Shown: positions 1 through 11,700, counted from the stretch's first letter. The stretch: DNA of 53,957 nt from Echinostoma caproni (GCA_900618425.1 UZAN01040771.1:1-53957), one strand, 5' to 3'. The notes: generated from the letters alone by a model not told the origin. Program-made: numbers and translations.

Positions 1-1360
1 TCTCAAACGGCGCAGTGGCTTTGATTAAATTTCCCGTAGGAAATTTACGGAAGTGTGGTTTCCATCTAGCACAGATTGAACAGCCACTGATGACTAATTT
101 GATAGAATAAGGGAGATTTTTGGTTCGAACAAAATTGAGCATTCGCACGACTCCGGGATGACACAGTGCTTGATGTAGCTGCTTGAGTGGTTCAAGTGAT
201 GTGGACACTGAGCAGCAGCTACGAGACAATGCGTCAGCCGCCACGTTTTCGTGTCCAGGACGGTAAATAACATCGAAGCTGTAGCATGGTAGTTCGATTC
301 TCCATCTCAGAATTTTATCATTTTTGATTTTACCGTGAGAGACTTCGTAACCCAGAAGTTGGTACCAAGGATACACTTCTTCGTTTAGAGTTAACCCATA
401 TTTTCCAACGGCTTTGAAAAAGTTCGTTAGATTTTTGTCGTGATCTTCTTTGTTCGGTTCGCATACTGTAATTTTGTCGATGTAGGCTAAGATGCCCAAC
501 AGATTTTCCTCCTGAATGAGTTTATCCATTGCCCGCTGGAAGCAAGCGATACCATTAGTTACTCCAAAAGGTATTCGACAGAATTGATACAGCCTGCCGC
601 ATGCTTCAAAGGCAGTGAATGGTCGATCTTTTGCTTCGATATCGATTTGGTGGTATGCACTTCGTAAATCTAAGGCACTGAAGACATCGTATCGTGATAT
701 TTTAGACACCATTTCGTCTATTCGCAGCCGTGGGTAAGCGTCCAACAGCGTGTAACGATTGATAGTTTGACTATAATCGACTGCCATGCGTTTCTTGTGT
801 CATTCATTTGTGGTTACAAGGACCTGTGCTCGCCAGGGTGAAATTAAAATCTCAATGATGTCCTCCGTAAGCAGACGACGAACTTCCGATCGAATAAATT
901 TCTCGTCATCAGGAGTGTGGCGGCGTGATTTGGTTGCAATGGGTTTACAATCCGGCAGCAAGTTCCCAAAGAGAGATGGTGGTTCGATGTGTGAAGCAGC
1001 TACGTTACTAAGAGAAGGAGAGGGTCTGTTACCTCAACGGGATTTTAACTGCTTTGTGGAGTTTCAAAAAATCATATCCCAGTAATACATCGGCACAAAA
1101 ATGTGAAAGGACTGAGTTTGAAATTGTCGTATGAATTGTTCCTGAGGTCTATCACGACTAGGCAGTGACCTTTCGTGTGACTAACCAATCTCGTGGATGC
1201 CATCAAGATTGTGCTAGATGACAGCATAACCTTCAGATGGTTTCGTTTCAGAAAAATAGGTTCCGGAGCTTCCGGTGTCTATTAGAGCTTCAATGGGGAT
1301 CTTATTCACGGTGATTTTTACTAGTGCGTTAGTGAGACAAGCCGGAGCGGACGTCCAGAC
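1..1360 (-). pseudogene. pol: Ty3-type pol pseudogene: protease, RT, RNase H end, integrase finger
   Basis: This is the pol part of the element above, read on the minus strand. The aspartic protease active site DTGS and its LLG-type C-terminal loop are visible, then fingers and palm of RT. At the RT active site the usual second acidic residue is Lys (YIDK). From GYEVSHG (about 350) the reading passes directly to KIKNDKI (about 325), a sequence that normally follows RNase H much further along. The RT thumb, connection and most of RNase H are therefore missing. An in-frame stop at about 1200 lies between the protease halves. The enzyme cannot be functional as read. Confidence 0.8.
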
Positions 1361-1439
1361 TGATTGAGAGCGCAAGCATAATAGCTGAGGTTGACCGTTT
1401 CTCCGGAAGCGATCTGCAGACCCGTTTGAAATGTCCTTC

Positions 1440-2231
1440 CCACAATTGCTTCAAACTGCGTCCTTAGCTGGACATTTGAAACGAGGGTCTGTCGTTTCCG
1501 CAAAAATAGCATTTAGTTTTGACCGCGGCTGACGTTTGCACATGTGGGCTGTTGCTTTCCTTGAGATCGCACGTGGGACTTTCTATTGGTTCAGATGAAC
1601 CTGAGGCTGCTGTTGTATACGACATTGGTGATGTCTGAAAAGCATTAGACTGTTGTTGTTCCATTTCAAGTGATCGAGCTAGTTCTAGGGCCGTAGATCT
1701 AGGCGTCTGTTTTCAAGAAAACGCTGTCTCACAACGCCTGACTGCATCCCGCTTATGAAGGCGTCTCGTATGGCGTCATCCTGATTTTGTTCAGCCGTTG
1801 AGGCCTTAAAGTTGCAATCTTTGGCTAAAGATTTGAGCTTCTGAAAGAATTGATCGAAATTTTGCCCTGGTTTCTGTTTGCGGGTGGCCAGTAGATACCG
1901 GGCGAACACCTCATTTGGTGGTTTGAGAAAAGCTTTTTCAGGGTTTTCACAGCATCATTGTACGATTTACAATCCGCAACATAGTCATAGATACTTGGAG
2001 AAATGTAATTGTAGAGAAGGTTCAATTTTTCGTGATCTTCAATCCCAATTTTAGTAAGAAATCTGTCGAAGGTGCAAAACCAGTGCCGCCATATTTTCGA
2101 GGAATTGGTAGTATTCGGGTCCGCATCAAATCTTTCGGGTCGGAGCTAGCGTTCCATTTTGAGATAATCTGTATGTTGAATAAATTGATGTGAGAGACGA
2201 TCTTAACGGTCGTTGAACAGGGAGAAGGCAA
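1440..2231 (-). pseudogene. gag: gag pseudogene of the LTR element
   Basis: The minus strand here has overlapping open segments in different frames. They include FNIQIISKWNASSDPKD (about 2180), LLYNYISPSIYDYVADC (about 2000), QNFDQFFQKLKSLAKDC (about 1850), and a zinc-knuckle start CYFCGND (about 1520). Order and content fit a capsid followed by a nucleocapsid knuckle, and pol domains follow directly. At least two frame changes separate the segments, so it is a broken gene. Capsid assignment rests on position and general character; the knuckle is directly visible. Confidence 0.65.
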
Positions 2232-2683
2232 AGGACCGATATCTAGGTTTTATACAACATACCAATGGACGACAGGGACTGAAAAGGAATGAGGGGAAAA
2301 TTTCGATAGACAAATACAAAGTAATGCGAAACGACGAACAAGAGTGTAACAATACCGAGAAACAGTAAAATTTGTTTCTCATTATATGGCAGTCCCGATT
2401 GTTGCATAATTCACCCTTTTTCTGAACTTTATGCTTGCCATACGAAGAAAGGGCTGACATTTTTGCTCGAAGTTGTGTCCATTACTTTTATTTGTAGGCT
2501 TGGTGATTCCAGTGACCAGCTATCGACTATTCATTCTATTATTTGTAAGCATATGACGGTATTAGTATTTCGTAAAATGTTTAGTATCCCGAAGAAAAAA
2601 ACTTCTCAGAATTTAAACGGTGGATGTTTGGATCAACTCATTGGGATTTTCATAGGCAATAAGCAATGTTGATGATCTTAGGT

Positions 2684-2947
2684 CCTGTTAGGCTCCCTGG
2701 CTGGGGACCTCGGGATGATCGTAACCGATGGTTAGAGACACTGAGCGATATGGCTGGGTGTCGTAAACAGTGGTGTTCGTGCATCTCCTCAATTTCTTTC
2801 CAACCTTAGACCACTGAACTTCTCCATTTTCTTTTCGACTCCACTTTCAACTTTCTTCTCCTATTCTTCATCCCAATGGGCAGCCAAAAGACAGCAACCA
2901 AAACCGGCGCATGAAAGTGCATGGTTAATGGTTGTTCAAACTGAAAC
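2684..2947 (+). mobile_element. RTE-like LINE, 5'-truncated 3' end
   Basis: The translation near 2700-2790 reads WGPRDDRNRWLETLSDMAG, the extreme C-terminus of the LINE reverse-transcriptase ORF also seen at 39.5-42.2 kb. The family 3' UTR follows, with its conserved block CAGCCAAAAGACAGCAACC then TGCATGGTTAATGGTTG, ending in AAACTGAAAC. It is flanked by identical 14-bp direct repeats TGATGATCTTAGGT at 2670-2683 and 2948-2961. This is a target-site duplication of a severely 5'-truncated insertion. Confidence 0.85.
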
Positions 2948-3049
2948 TGATGATCTTAGGTGTGAGTTTCACTCCTTGGGTGATATTTGAGATCCCAGCA
3001 CTTAAATGCTTTTAAATGCGACAGAAATCTTTGTAGCGAACAACAAAGA

Positions 3050-3094
3050 ACACTGGACAATTGTTTTGTCCCGTTTGGGACTCGTCAGCAGCGC
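3050..3094 (-). ncRNA. Hammerhead ribozyme motif, copy A (core damaged)
   Basis: On the minus strand: stem I GCGCTG (3094-3089), CTGACGA (3088-3082), stem II GTCC-CAAAC-GGGAC, then AAAA where the core requires GAAA, palindromic stem III CAATTG, TC, and the stem I partner CAGTGT (3055-3050). Conserved G12 appears to be A, so self-cleavage is unlikely. A second half-motif (GAAA, CAGCTG, TC, CAATGC) lies on the plus strand at about 3165-3182 without its CTGANGA partner. Confidence 0.7.
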
Positions 3095-3279
3095 GTCTTT
3101 TTCTGTTTCTGTCAGGACTCGAACCACAAACCTTTGGATTGGGACTTCAAACCTTTACCAGAAACAGCTGTCCAATGCTCTTTGTCGGTCATCACAAAGA
3201 TTTGCATCGCATTTAAACGGACATAGAATGTTTTAACCAAACAGGATACCCTCAATTAGTAAACCAGCATCCATTATCA

Positions 3280-3425
3280 TCACACGTTCGTGCGGTGTTT
3301 TTGGTTGTTGTCTTTTGCCTGTCCGTTTGACGAATGAGTAGATCCGATAAGCAGAAAGCTGGGAATAGAACCAAGCCGAAGACAGAGAACATAGTTAGGC
3401 AGTTTAAAAAGAAATCGAGTAGATA
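3280..3425 (-). repeat. Degenerate LINE 3'-UTR fragment
   Basis: The segment at about 3292-3345 (TTTTTGGTTGTTGTCTTTTG, then CCCGTTTGACGAATGAG-like sequence) is a diverged reverse-strand copy of the 3'-UTR block shared by the LINE copies at 28.1, 39.5, 50.5 and 52.4 kb. Boundaries are uncertain. Confidence 0.45.
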
Positions 3426-3429
3426 CATG

Positions 3430-5262
3430 AGCGTTACTGTCTGAGGTACTCAGTCATACCAGTCAGTGCTCTTAAACATCATTTAAACTAGTCGCAAAGT
3501 CACCAGCCAGGAAGATGACTTGAACGAGACCCTTCCCAGAGTTTCCGTACTTTCACACAGATAGAGGGGCCTTTCTTTGAGAACCCCTTTTGGAGCCTTT
3601 GACTGGATAGTCTAACCCGCAAGCCAGCCGGAATTGCTGGGTTGTTCCTACTCGGGGCTTTCTACTCAGATGCCTGACTAACAAGATACTGAGGCCTAAA
3701 TTCAATGCTGAAACGCAACATCAGCATCCGTGTTGGAGCTTCTACAGACCTACTTTATTGGGTTTTTAGTTTTTGGTTTACTGATTAGTTCTCTAGTACG
3801 TGAACCAAACACAACCATACTGCTTTGGGACTTCCAGGCTCGGGTGGACGTATGCTGTCTACTGAAGTACGAAGATGTCTCACACAATGAGGAGGAAGTT
3901 GAGGATCCCCTGCTCCTGCATCTGCCTATGGTATACAGTTCATTTCTGAGTCTAAACTGTGCCAAACGACCACAGTACAATGGTCTTTATAAAAAGAAAG
4001 GGTTTTATGATTTGTTTGAGAGAGGAATGCTGCCAGTTTATCCATGCCAAGTGCGGTAAATATTCTTGAGAAATTTACAACCGGGACCTTTGACTAACCA
4101 AAGCGTGACCGCAAGTTAGCGTAATGTATAAAAAACCCGCAATCCATTGTGTGTCCAGTTCATCGGATCATGTGCCTTTCGGACGGCATCAAACGTTCAG
4201 GGTTGCAATATACCTCAATGTCTAATGAAACCGTTGACCACTGCTACTATCAGGAAGGTGTATGTGTTTGTGTTTTGTACTTCTCTTGATATTTGGTTTA
4301 AAATCAAGGTTCTAGATGAACTGTCACTAGCCACAACGAGAGAAAACTAAAAAACAACAACTTTCGGTTGACGACGCACAATTTCTTCAAAAACATCGGT
4401 TCCGAATTTGGATGTGAAACCATGAATTGTTATTAGTTTACCAACCCGGTTATAGCCCCGGATTTTGAATTTTAGTCTCCTAACTTTAGTGAAAAAACCG
4501 CCGGTGAGAAGAGCTTCCTCAACAGGGGCTAGTTGAGACGCTTGGTTTTACAGGAGCTTTTCACTGGACACAAGGGAAGAGTGAGCAATCACAACCTGAG
4601 ACACCGACTCTCGACCAAGCTGAGGCTTTCGGAATTGTCCATCTAGCGAGTAGTGTTCCTCCTAGCATTTACTCATTGGATTGTCCTCTTGAGCAGTGTG
4701 AGTGGATAGCCTAAGAAAACCAGGTGCCTATTCAGTTAGACATGTGAAGTCGTGTTTTCTTTGCTTTCTACGCATTGGTATTTTAGATATGTTTTGATCA
4801 ACGTTTTTGCTGAGCCATTCTTTATAGCTCTCTGTCATAGAGGTCAGAAAGCCCGTATTGATGCACATGGTATTGTGTATGGCGTCTAATTAACAATTTT
4901 CCCATTGTTTCCCAAACCAAATTGATTCAGTTAATTAACAGTTGAGGTTCAGTCAAACTCTCACCAATAAACCTCACATTTCGATGGGTAAAGCCAACGA
5001 TACGTTGACCCGCTCAGCGGGTAAACCAAGTTGAATTTCTCTAATTACAAACCGCGTTCCCAGTTGGGTGAATCATTTTTGTGCCATAAGTATGTTAAAC
5101 TATTATCATCAAACAAAGGAAACGTATACTTCGTATTCCGTAACTGTGCTCTCCGTAATAGACCCCTAACCCCCAGGACTACCAACAGCACGAGTGAACA
5201 CTAAATTATCTCAAACTAAAGACTGCACAATCTAACCATTACCGTTCTATTCTTTGTTTCAG
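3430..5262. other. Upstream flank of the GalNAc-transferase gene, no supported gene
   Basis: This AT-rich stretch has short open frames on both strands, none with a recognisable domain. It presumably contains 5' UTR intron or promoter sequence for the gene starting at 5263/5292. A polypyrimidine tract plus AG (ending 5262) directly before exon 1 shows that a splice acceptor, cis or trans, is used there. No upstream exon, TATA element or start site can be assigned by eye. Confidence 0.4.
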
Positions 5263-5291
5263 GGCTGCGTGACAAGTTCAGGTTCAGCAGG
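5263..5291 (+). promoter_or_regulatory. 5' leader of exon 1 after a splice acceptor
   Basis: TTCTATTCTTTGTTTCAG (5245-5262) is a strong polypyrimidine-AG acceptor 29 nt before the ATG, so exon 1 starts at 5263 or at one of the nearby AGs. It may join an upstream non-coding exon or be a spliced-leader trans-splice site, a process known in trematodes. The frame of the main ORF stays open through the leader (LRDKFRFSR), so a longer N-terminus from an upstream exon cannot be excluded. Confidence 0.55.
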
Positions 5292-5634
5292 ATGAAGGTG
5301 ATATTTTTACGATGGCGACGACTCCTTGTGTTTCTTATTCCATTGGCCTGCTTCCTGTTACTATTCACGCAGTGGTACTACAGTCGGGATATGGAAGCCC
5401 AAATTGAAGCAGATAAACTTAAAGCAGGATTATTCGCACCCGACCACGCTCCAGATGACAATGAGCATCACAACGCTTTACCTCCAGTCCATCAACCGGA
5501 TGCTATAGGGGCAATGAAAGAGCACGAGGCGAATGATTCACCGGCGCACGCCCCAGTTCTACCAGCTATAGATAGGCTAAATTTACATCCTCGTGTCCCA
5601 CCCCCGAAGAGTGATGAAAATTCTGTCGGTCCTG
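5292..5634 (+). CDS. GALNT: GALNT exon 1: signal anchor and stem
   Basis: The exon encodes residues 1-114 plus the first base of codon 115. It starts MKVIFLRWRRLL: basic residues precede a hydrophobic run (LLVFLIPLACFLLLF, residues 11-25), the arrangement of a type II Golgi signal anchor with cytosolic N-terminus. The rest is a hydrophilic, His/Pro/Asp-rich luminal stem, poorly conserved in this family. It ends at donor GTGAGT (5635-5640) in phase 1. The ATG is the first in frame after the acceptor at 5262, and the short cytosolic tail length is typical. Without the downstream exons the family could not be recognised from this exon alone; the assignment comes from in-phase joining to exon 2. 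Confidence 0.85.
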
Positions 5635-8400
5635 GTGAGTAAGATGAGAATTGGCTTGCTCAAGGCAATAGCGCTTGAATTGAGTTTCCATATTACACTT
5701 TTGTTTTAACTTGATGGGTTCAATTTTTTTATTAGGGCTGCAGGAAAAATGCATCATCTTTAACGTTTCAGTTGAACTTCGGAATTAATTAAAACTGATG
5801 GTCAGTATGATTGACTGGGTTACGAGATGTTGTAAAGATGTAGCTATCATAACTCTGTACGACCTAGCAAAAGCTGAGTACGCTTTGTTGTAGGGATTAG
5901 TCAAACACCGATCGCTGTTGTTGGGAGCAGATCGATACTGGACTTTCATAACGAGACTTTGTAACCCCATTACTGTTTAAATCCGCATGACATGCCTTAC
6001 CAGATTTTCTTTGTAGTTCCATTCTCACTGTTATCGACGGTGACCATTCTAGGTTGACAACTCTTTGATAACTGATACAGCTCAGTACGTAGTGCGGTTT
6101 GGCGATTGGAATCCTCTACTGTTTGAGGCGGAGAAACCGAAGTGCAAGTAGACCACTTTTGGTATATAAGGCTCAAATGATCTGTTACATTGTCGATATC
6201 TTGGTACCATTAGTCTTTTCGGTGTGTAAAATGTTCAAAATGTTTCTGTGGTGGTAATAAGGACGACAATGTTTGATCTTCTGCATCGTTGTCACTGTGT
6301 CGCTAGTAATATTCCGGAATACAAATTGAGTTTCCTCTACTGCATCCTCAAGAATTAACTATCCCAGAGTGCGTATAGCACGCCGATTCCTATATTAAAT
6401 GGTTTTCTATCGAATAGGGAACTTCGTTCTAAATTCAACTTACACGTTCACTTTGATGTTTTATAAATCTAGAATCAAATGCTGATAGTTCTGTTTCAGG
6501 TGCAGTGTCCGAAAAGTATTGGGTGCTACTTGTGTCGTATCCGATCGAGTGTTTTGGCGCTCATAAAATTAAAAATGTTTGGTTTTTAACCTATCTGAGA
6601 AGGCTGTAATCAATCTGGGATAATAATAATAATAGTAGCACCTTTTATCACTCCATACCGGAGAGGGAATGAACTTCGCAACTCTTCCTCTTGTATGCAT
6701 ACTGTTCTCTATTTATTATAACCCGGAAGCGAATTAATCGGACATTATAGAAAGATTGTGCGTATTCGTATGTACTGGTTTCTAGTTGATTGGCCGAGTT
6801 TGATGTATTCACTATCAGACCACCACAGCAGCAGAAGCAGCTACATAGTCAAATAAACGGTTTATTTAAAAATCCTGCTTAACGTGTGCTTTGTTCTGAG
6901 ATGTTGAACGCACGTGACCTTGCGCATCTTACACTGTCGGCGTTTGGTTCGTGTGTATTTATGCAGCTGTGCCATGGAGTGCATGCATGTAGTTGATAAT
7001 CCTGTTGGTATGAGTCGCAAGTCGAAATCGGATTTGATTATTAAGGCTAGTGAATTCATGTGTTCTCGCATGGGGATTTGAACTTGGTGCACGCTTGAAA
7101 ACCCGTCCGGTCACTAAAAGATGATTTCTGTAATTGCAGCATTTTTTTTGTCAATGGTCCCTGTATCCGAAGGTTCCATGGTGATGCTAGCGGTGGCGTA
7201 TTCCCTAATGCCATCATTGATAGCTGCGACTTCAGGAGATCCAATCATTATAGATGGAATATCTCCTCTCGCCCCAACCAGTATGTTGATATCCTTTGAT
7301 TTTATCCTATTTGTATTCATACCTCTTGATTGACAGGAGGCTGCGAGTGACGAAGACTACGTAGTTGTCGTCTAAGTCCGGTTGTAAGCCCCAAATTGGA
7401 CATTGGTGTATTGATTTGCGTAACTGTCATCATGTGGTTGTCAGCTGCACCAGACTAGGCCGCTTATGCGCATGACTGTCTCAATAATCGATACGTGCTC
7501 CGTACTTGGCTTTCATTTGCGGTTTCAGTCGAACTTTTCCTATTATTCCAAATGCTCGCAAGTGAAACATAGTGCCACTGACCGGCTGAATAAAACTTAT
7601 TAAGGATTTATAAAACTATGGAGTTGGAACAGCCGACAACCGGGGCGATGTACTCGTGATCAATACCACTTAATCACCGCTACCGAAGCGGAGGGTGTAA
7701 GTGCACATTTTCTCAATTTAAAGCAAGTGATAGGTGTTATTTTAGAATTGGAAATTAGAATTCGTTCAACAGTTCATTGCTTGGAAGTATTCCTTATTCG
7801 ATAACATCCTCCGCCTATTTTAGTCTTCTCATTCTAATGGAAAATTACGGAGATGTATCAGTGTTTGGTCTCATCAGATGCTATTCGACCCGCTATCTCA
7901 AGTTCTCAAGTGTTAAGGTTATGCGAATAATCTCAGTTCAACTAGTGCACAGTCCATCAAAACATCACAACTGTCGTGTGTACTGTTCTCGTGACCTCGG
8001 TCTACATCTACATCGTGCATGACATGTTGGCGATCATATCCCAGTCTCGATCGTAAATATGCACCCAGAAGTTCCATCTAAGGTCATCTGCCCCTAATTC
8101 GATCCTCAGATATTTTCTGTAGAACAGAAAAACAACAACCGTTTTGGCGGTTCGCTCGTGTGATATCTACGGCATAATGTATGTACACGCGCACTTTTTC
8201 GTCTAAATAATCTAAATTGTTTTAAAATCTTCTATGTATGTGTGAATGTTCACACTTAATTTCTTTGAAAGAACACTATCCGGTTCACAGTCCTGGGGGT
8301 TCACCAGGTTTTGGTACTCGGTACTCTTCTATCAGTTTATTCTGGCACTTCCACTCCCGGCATTAAATTATGCCACATTAATTTCATACGAGTAAATGGT
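5635..8400. other. Intron 1, left part: no recognised element
   Basis: AT-rich intronic sequence. It includes a short (AAT)n run near 6621-6634 and overlapping open frames at 7056-7333 on both strands that match no domain I recognise. No exon-like conserved segment was found. Confidence 0.4.
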
Positions 8401-8404
8401 CGAC

Positions 8405-8755
8405 CTCCATAGATTACGTTGGTTGAGACGTGTCACCAGATAGGTTGCCACGGCGAGCGATGTTCGCCGTGGGACCTAACCTAACCAGGGGACTGGGTCA
8501 CATAGCTCCCCTTAGGGAACCTCGGGATGATCGTACCCGATGGTTAGAGATACTGAGTGATATGGTTGAGTGTCGTCCATTTTCTCAATTTCTTTGCAGC
8601 CATGGCTCCCAATTTTCTCTTCGACTCTAGCTTCAACCTTGCTATCTTTCTCCCAATGTTCAGCCAAATGGCAGCAAACAAAACCGGCGCACGATAGTAC
8701 ATGGTTAATGGTTGTACAGACGGAACTGAACTGAATTGTATTGATTTCATTTGCA
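8405..8755 (+). mobile_element. RTE-like LINE 3'-end fragment
   Basis: LHRLRWL and SPDRLPRRAMF are readable in shifted frames at 8405-8465, followed by the WGPRDD-like region (CCTCGGGATGATCG, 8520) and RWLEILSDM (8544-8570). The 3'-UTR block CAGCCAAATGGCAGC then GGTTAATGGTTG (8650-8715) ends near an AACTGAACTGAA run. The order equals the C-terminus and tail of the LINE family seen across this window. The CATAGCTCCCC segment (8500-8520) interrupts the alignment. Not functional. Confidence 0.75.
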
Positions 8756-11700
8756 TTTTAGGGAGTCATTTTAGAGAGTGCATACCTCAGAGAATCAATA
8801 AGGTCGATTCGTCTCGACAAGTTCGTACTTATTGAGTAACAGGGACCACAAAAACGATTGTTTGGATCTAACGAAAGTCACTCCTGTATTGTAAGGCTGT
8901 TAAAATTCGGTCTTATTATCGAGATTGTTGAGTCAGACTCCCACGAAGTATTACCATTTCATCGTCCCAATTATTCTTTGAGATAAGCTCTTCTGGAAAC
9001 AAAGCGATTCTTTAGTAACCACATTACTTGTTGTTGGAGGGGAGGTTGATGATTATTTTGAGGACAACAAAGCGATTAGTAACGAAAGCTACTTTCGCAA
9101 TGTTTTCTTCATACGTTTTCACCGTGACAATTCGAAGTGCAATGGCGCATAATCTTCAACTCCCTCTGGTAGATTATCCTCACTGCATCACAAGTGATAC
9201 TGCATTCGACTTAAGCTTTCGTTGCATTATGTGATGAACATTCCGGGATTTTTATAATCTTTTGATATGACTGATTTATTGATATTCCTCAACATTTATT
9301 GACCAATTTACCTTTCATCTTTGCTCGGTCATGTGTGATCTACGTGGTAATATGGTTCCGTGCAACAGTTTGATCTGATTCGTAATTGTCATCAAAAGCA
9401 TTTGATCTTCGATCGAATGTCCATGAAACTTTGCTACGTGGGTTTATTGCAAATTCACAAACATCTTTACTTATTAATTTATTTTTAAGGGGTATAATTT
9501 TAGTGATTTTTCAAAGTGTAATGGCCAAAACTTTGAACTGACATCTAGGCCTAAATGCTTGCGCTATACAATACAGTAGAATGAATTGGACACTTAACTG
9601 AGTTGTATCCTCATCAGACGGTCACCTTAGAGTACCTGTGCCGCGGATAAACAATGTTTTGGAGTTACAAGTGAAAAAAGGAGTGATAAATGTGAAACAC
9701 TTTTATCCAAAGGTTCTTAACCAGATGTTCCACTACTACCTACCACCTGAGTCTTGGATACGTTTTCATGCTAATTGCCGGAACCTGGTTATGAAAATCC
9801 CGCTAATAACAGATGAAACATTCAAAAGTGTTGCTTCACATCAACTGATCTGATTTAATACTGCAGGAAAATCGGGGTTGAAAATTTGCGGTCAAATAGG
9901 AAAATGTAGAACCCCTGAGTGGTGCAACATCTCTGCAATCCAGCAGCTACTCACTCTTCTGATAGTCCACCACAGAATAACAAGTTATTATTTGATAAAT
10001 ACTATTCGAAGTTTGCACTGGCTTTGCTTGTATTCAGTGTGGGGACGAATTCAATCTATTTGTTGAAAGTATTTTCGGCCACTACCCACATTCAAGTGAT
10101 TCACCAGATTAACTCCCAAAAGCATGTATGTTTGATTACATAAGAATGAATCAATCTTTCGTTATTAGTTGAAGACTGCATTTTATAAAATTCACTTTTT
10201 AATCTTGAAGAAAGAAACGTTGTTATCTTGTAAGATAAAGTTACCTTGAGCGGAGTCTGTTTGTCAGTCACCACCGGTCGGTGTTTTATTCCTGGAGAAT
10301 AAAACGATCGGGATCTCATGGAGAATAATATATTTCATTTTCGCGTGTGTCTCACTGACGTAAAATCGGGTTGAAACTGGGTCTGTTCAACGTGTTACCT
10401 GTAACAGATTTGTCGTTTTTTCTCTCCCTCTCTTGAAATTCGGTGTCGAGTTCTAAATCCGCACATGCTAGAAAAAAATATTGAAGTAGTTTTACTCACT
10501 CACTCCTACTGTGGTCATACGGAATGACCATTGTGCTACCAGGTTGCGTTCAAAGATGTGAATAATTCGACGCTCGAAATCGGATCGGGTCAGAAAAATA
10601 GCTATCTGTGGCGGTTTTCACCAATCAGTTCGTTTTCTAGTCCAAAGATAACGCTGAGTGGTTCAACACTGACAACATTTTCGGCACTTCCAGTTAACGA
10701 CACAGTTGTTTAATCGTTCCTATCTAGCTGTGTCTCGCACCTTCCTTGATATGGGTGCTTTGCTTGCAGTGGGTGTTATGCTCCATCCTACTTTCTTACT
10801 TGCCCACAACCGATTGTAGATAGTTAATGGGTCAAAAGTTGGCTTATCACATTTAGGTACTGGTTCGGTACACACTAAATGCTTTATCTAGTTACTTCGG
10901 ATTTTGGATAATACATGGCGCTACTCAGTGTATCGGAATTTTCTATGTAATACAGCCTAAAGGAAAATAATTAAATGAAGGATGAATGGGATAGTCGAAA
11001 TCGATAAATTTATTGCTTTACGGGGTTATATTTGATGCGTGTTATATTTTAATCAATGCACGGCTTCAGGTGGTGTCGAGCGTTCTAAAACAGATCAGAA
11101 TAGAATATGGAATGTAAAGCGTTAGCAGAACGGGAGACAGTCTCATGAAATTTGTGCTTGGGATTGCCAGAAATTGGGACTGAAAAAGGAAAAACCTTCC
11201 CTCTAAGTGAGTCTTTTTCTACCACATCTTCGTTGTTCATGTGACGGTCTGTACCATTCTTCATTGACGAGAACTGTCTCCAGCTACACTACATGACTAC
11301 CGACTGTGATTATTGACCCTACCGAACACATCACGAGGCGGGAAGCAATAAGTTATCATTCGTATGCTCCCTGTTCTATTCTTCTTTCACTTCGAACCTT
11401 ATCCTGCCCCGTCTGAATGACCGTTCCTTACCCCTGTACGATTCCGGGTGGGAGTAGGTACTACATTTACTTCTTATGAATGTTGGGATGACTAACACAT
11501 GAATGGCGTACGCGGCGCTTATAACCAACTCTCTAGCCCTGTGTCGCTGACAGACCAGATTCATCACGACACACTACTTGATAGGACAGCCAGAGGAATC
11601 TGGCCTGTGGTTTGGGGAACAGGACTTGATTCGGGGTGACTGGGTCATTCGTCCTTCATCAGTGTGTTCATTCAGTGTGCCAACAGTTGAGGCAAACAAA

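Larger units (their letters stand above)
1..2231 (-). mobile_element. Ty3/gypsy LTR retrotransposon (CsRn1/Kabuki-like), degenerate and internally deleted, partial
   Basis: Reading the minus strand from 2231 towards 1 gives, in order: gag-like segments (about 2231-1690); a CCHC zinc knuckle near 1530 (CYFCGNDR, with the distal Cys displaced by a frameshift); a retropepsin with ALIDTGSSGTYFS near 1290 and ADVLLGYDFLKLH near 1070; reverse transcriptase with VDYSQTIN and LDAYP (about 790-730), VFSALDLRSAYHQI (about 690-650) and AYIDKITVC near 480; then the end of RNase H (KIKNDKI, RWRIEL, ADALSR, about 330-220) and an integrase HHCC finger (HQALCH ... CSIC, about 170-70). The window begins before the integrase core. 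Stops and frameshifts break every domain. The VDYSQTIN-type RT resembles the CsRn1/Kabuki group known from trematodes. LTRs were not identified. It lies upstream of the GalNAc-transferase gene in opposite orientation. Confidence 0.88.
2628..3236 (-). repeat. Hammerhead-bearing repeat, copy A, split by a LINE insertion
   Basis: The left part (2628-2683) and right part (2948-3236) together match copies B (40971-41219) and C (49065-49363): GGATNNNCNCATTNGG, then TGATGATCTTAGGT, then a TTTCACTNCTTGGG block, then the hammerhead module. The interruption is the LINE fragment 2684-2947. The right part is itself an imperfect inverted repeat: about 3006-3060 (starting at an AAATGCGA-like motif) pairs with about 3162-3227. 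Ribozyme sense is minus. A Pol III B-box-like GGTTCGAGTCC lies on the minus strand at 3125-3115, upstream of the ribozyme. Confidence 0.7.

Noticed and set aside
3730..4059. 109-codon plus-strand open frame upstream of the gene
   Set aside because: No recognised domain; not linked in phase to exon 1 by a convincing donor.
7056..7333. Overlapping open frames on both strands in intron 1 (62-70 codons), one hydrophobic
   Set aside because: No domain recognised, no splice or start context, and length near chance in this composition.
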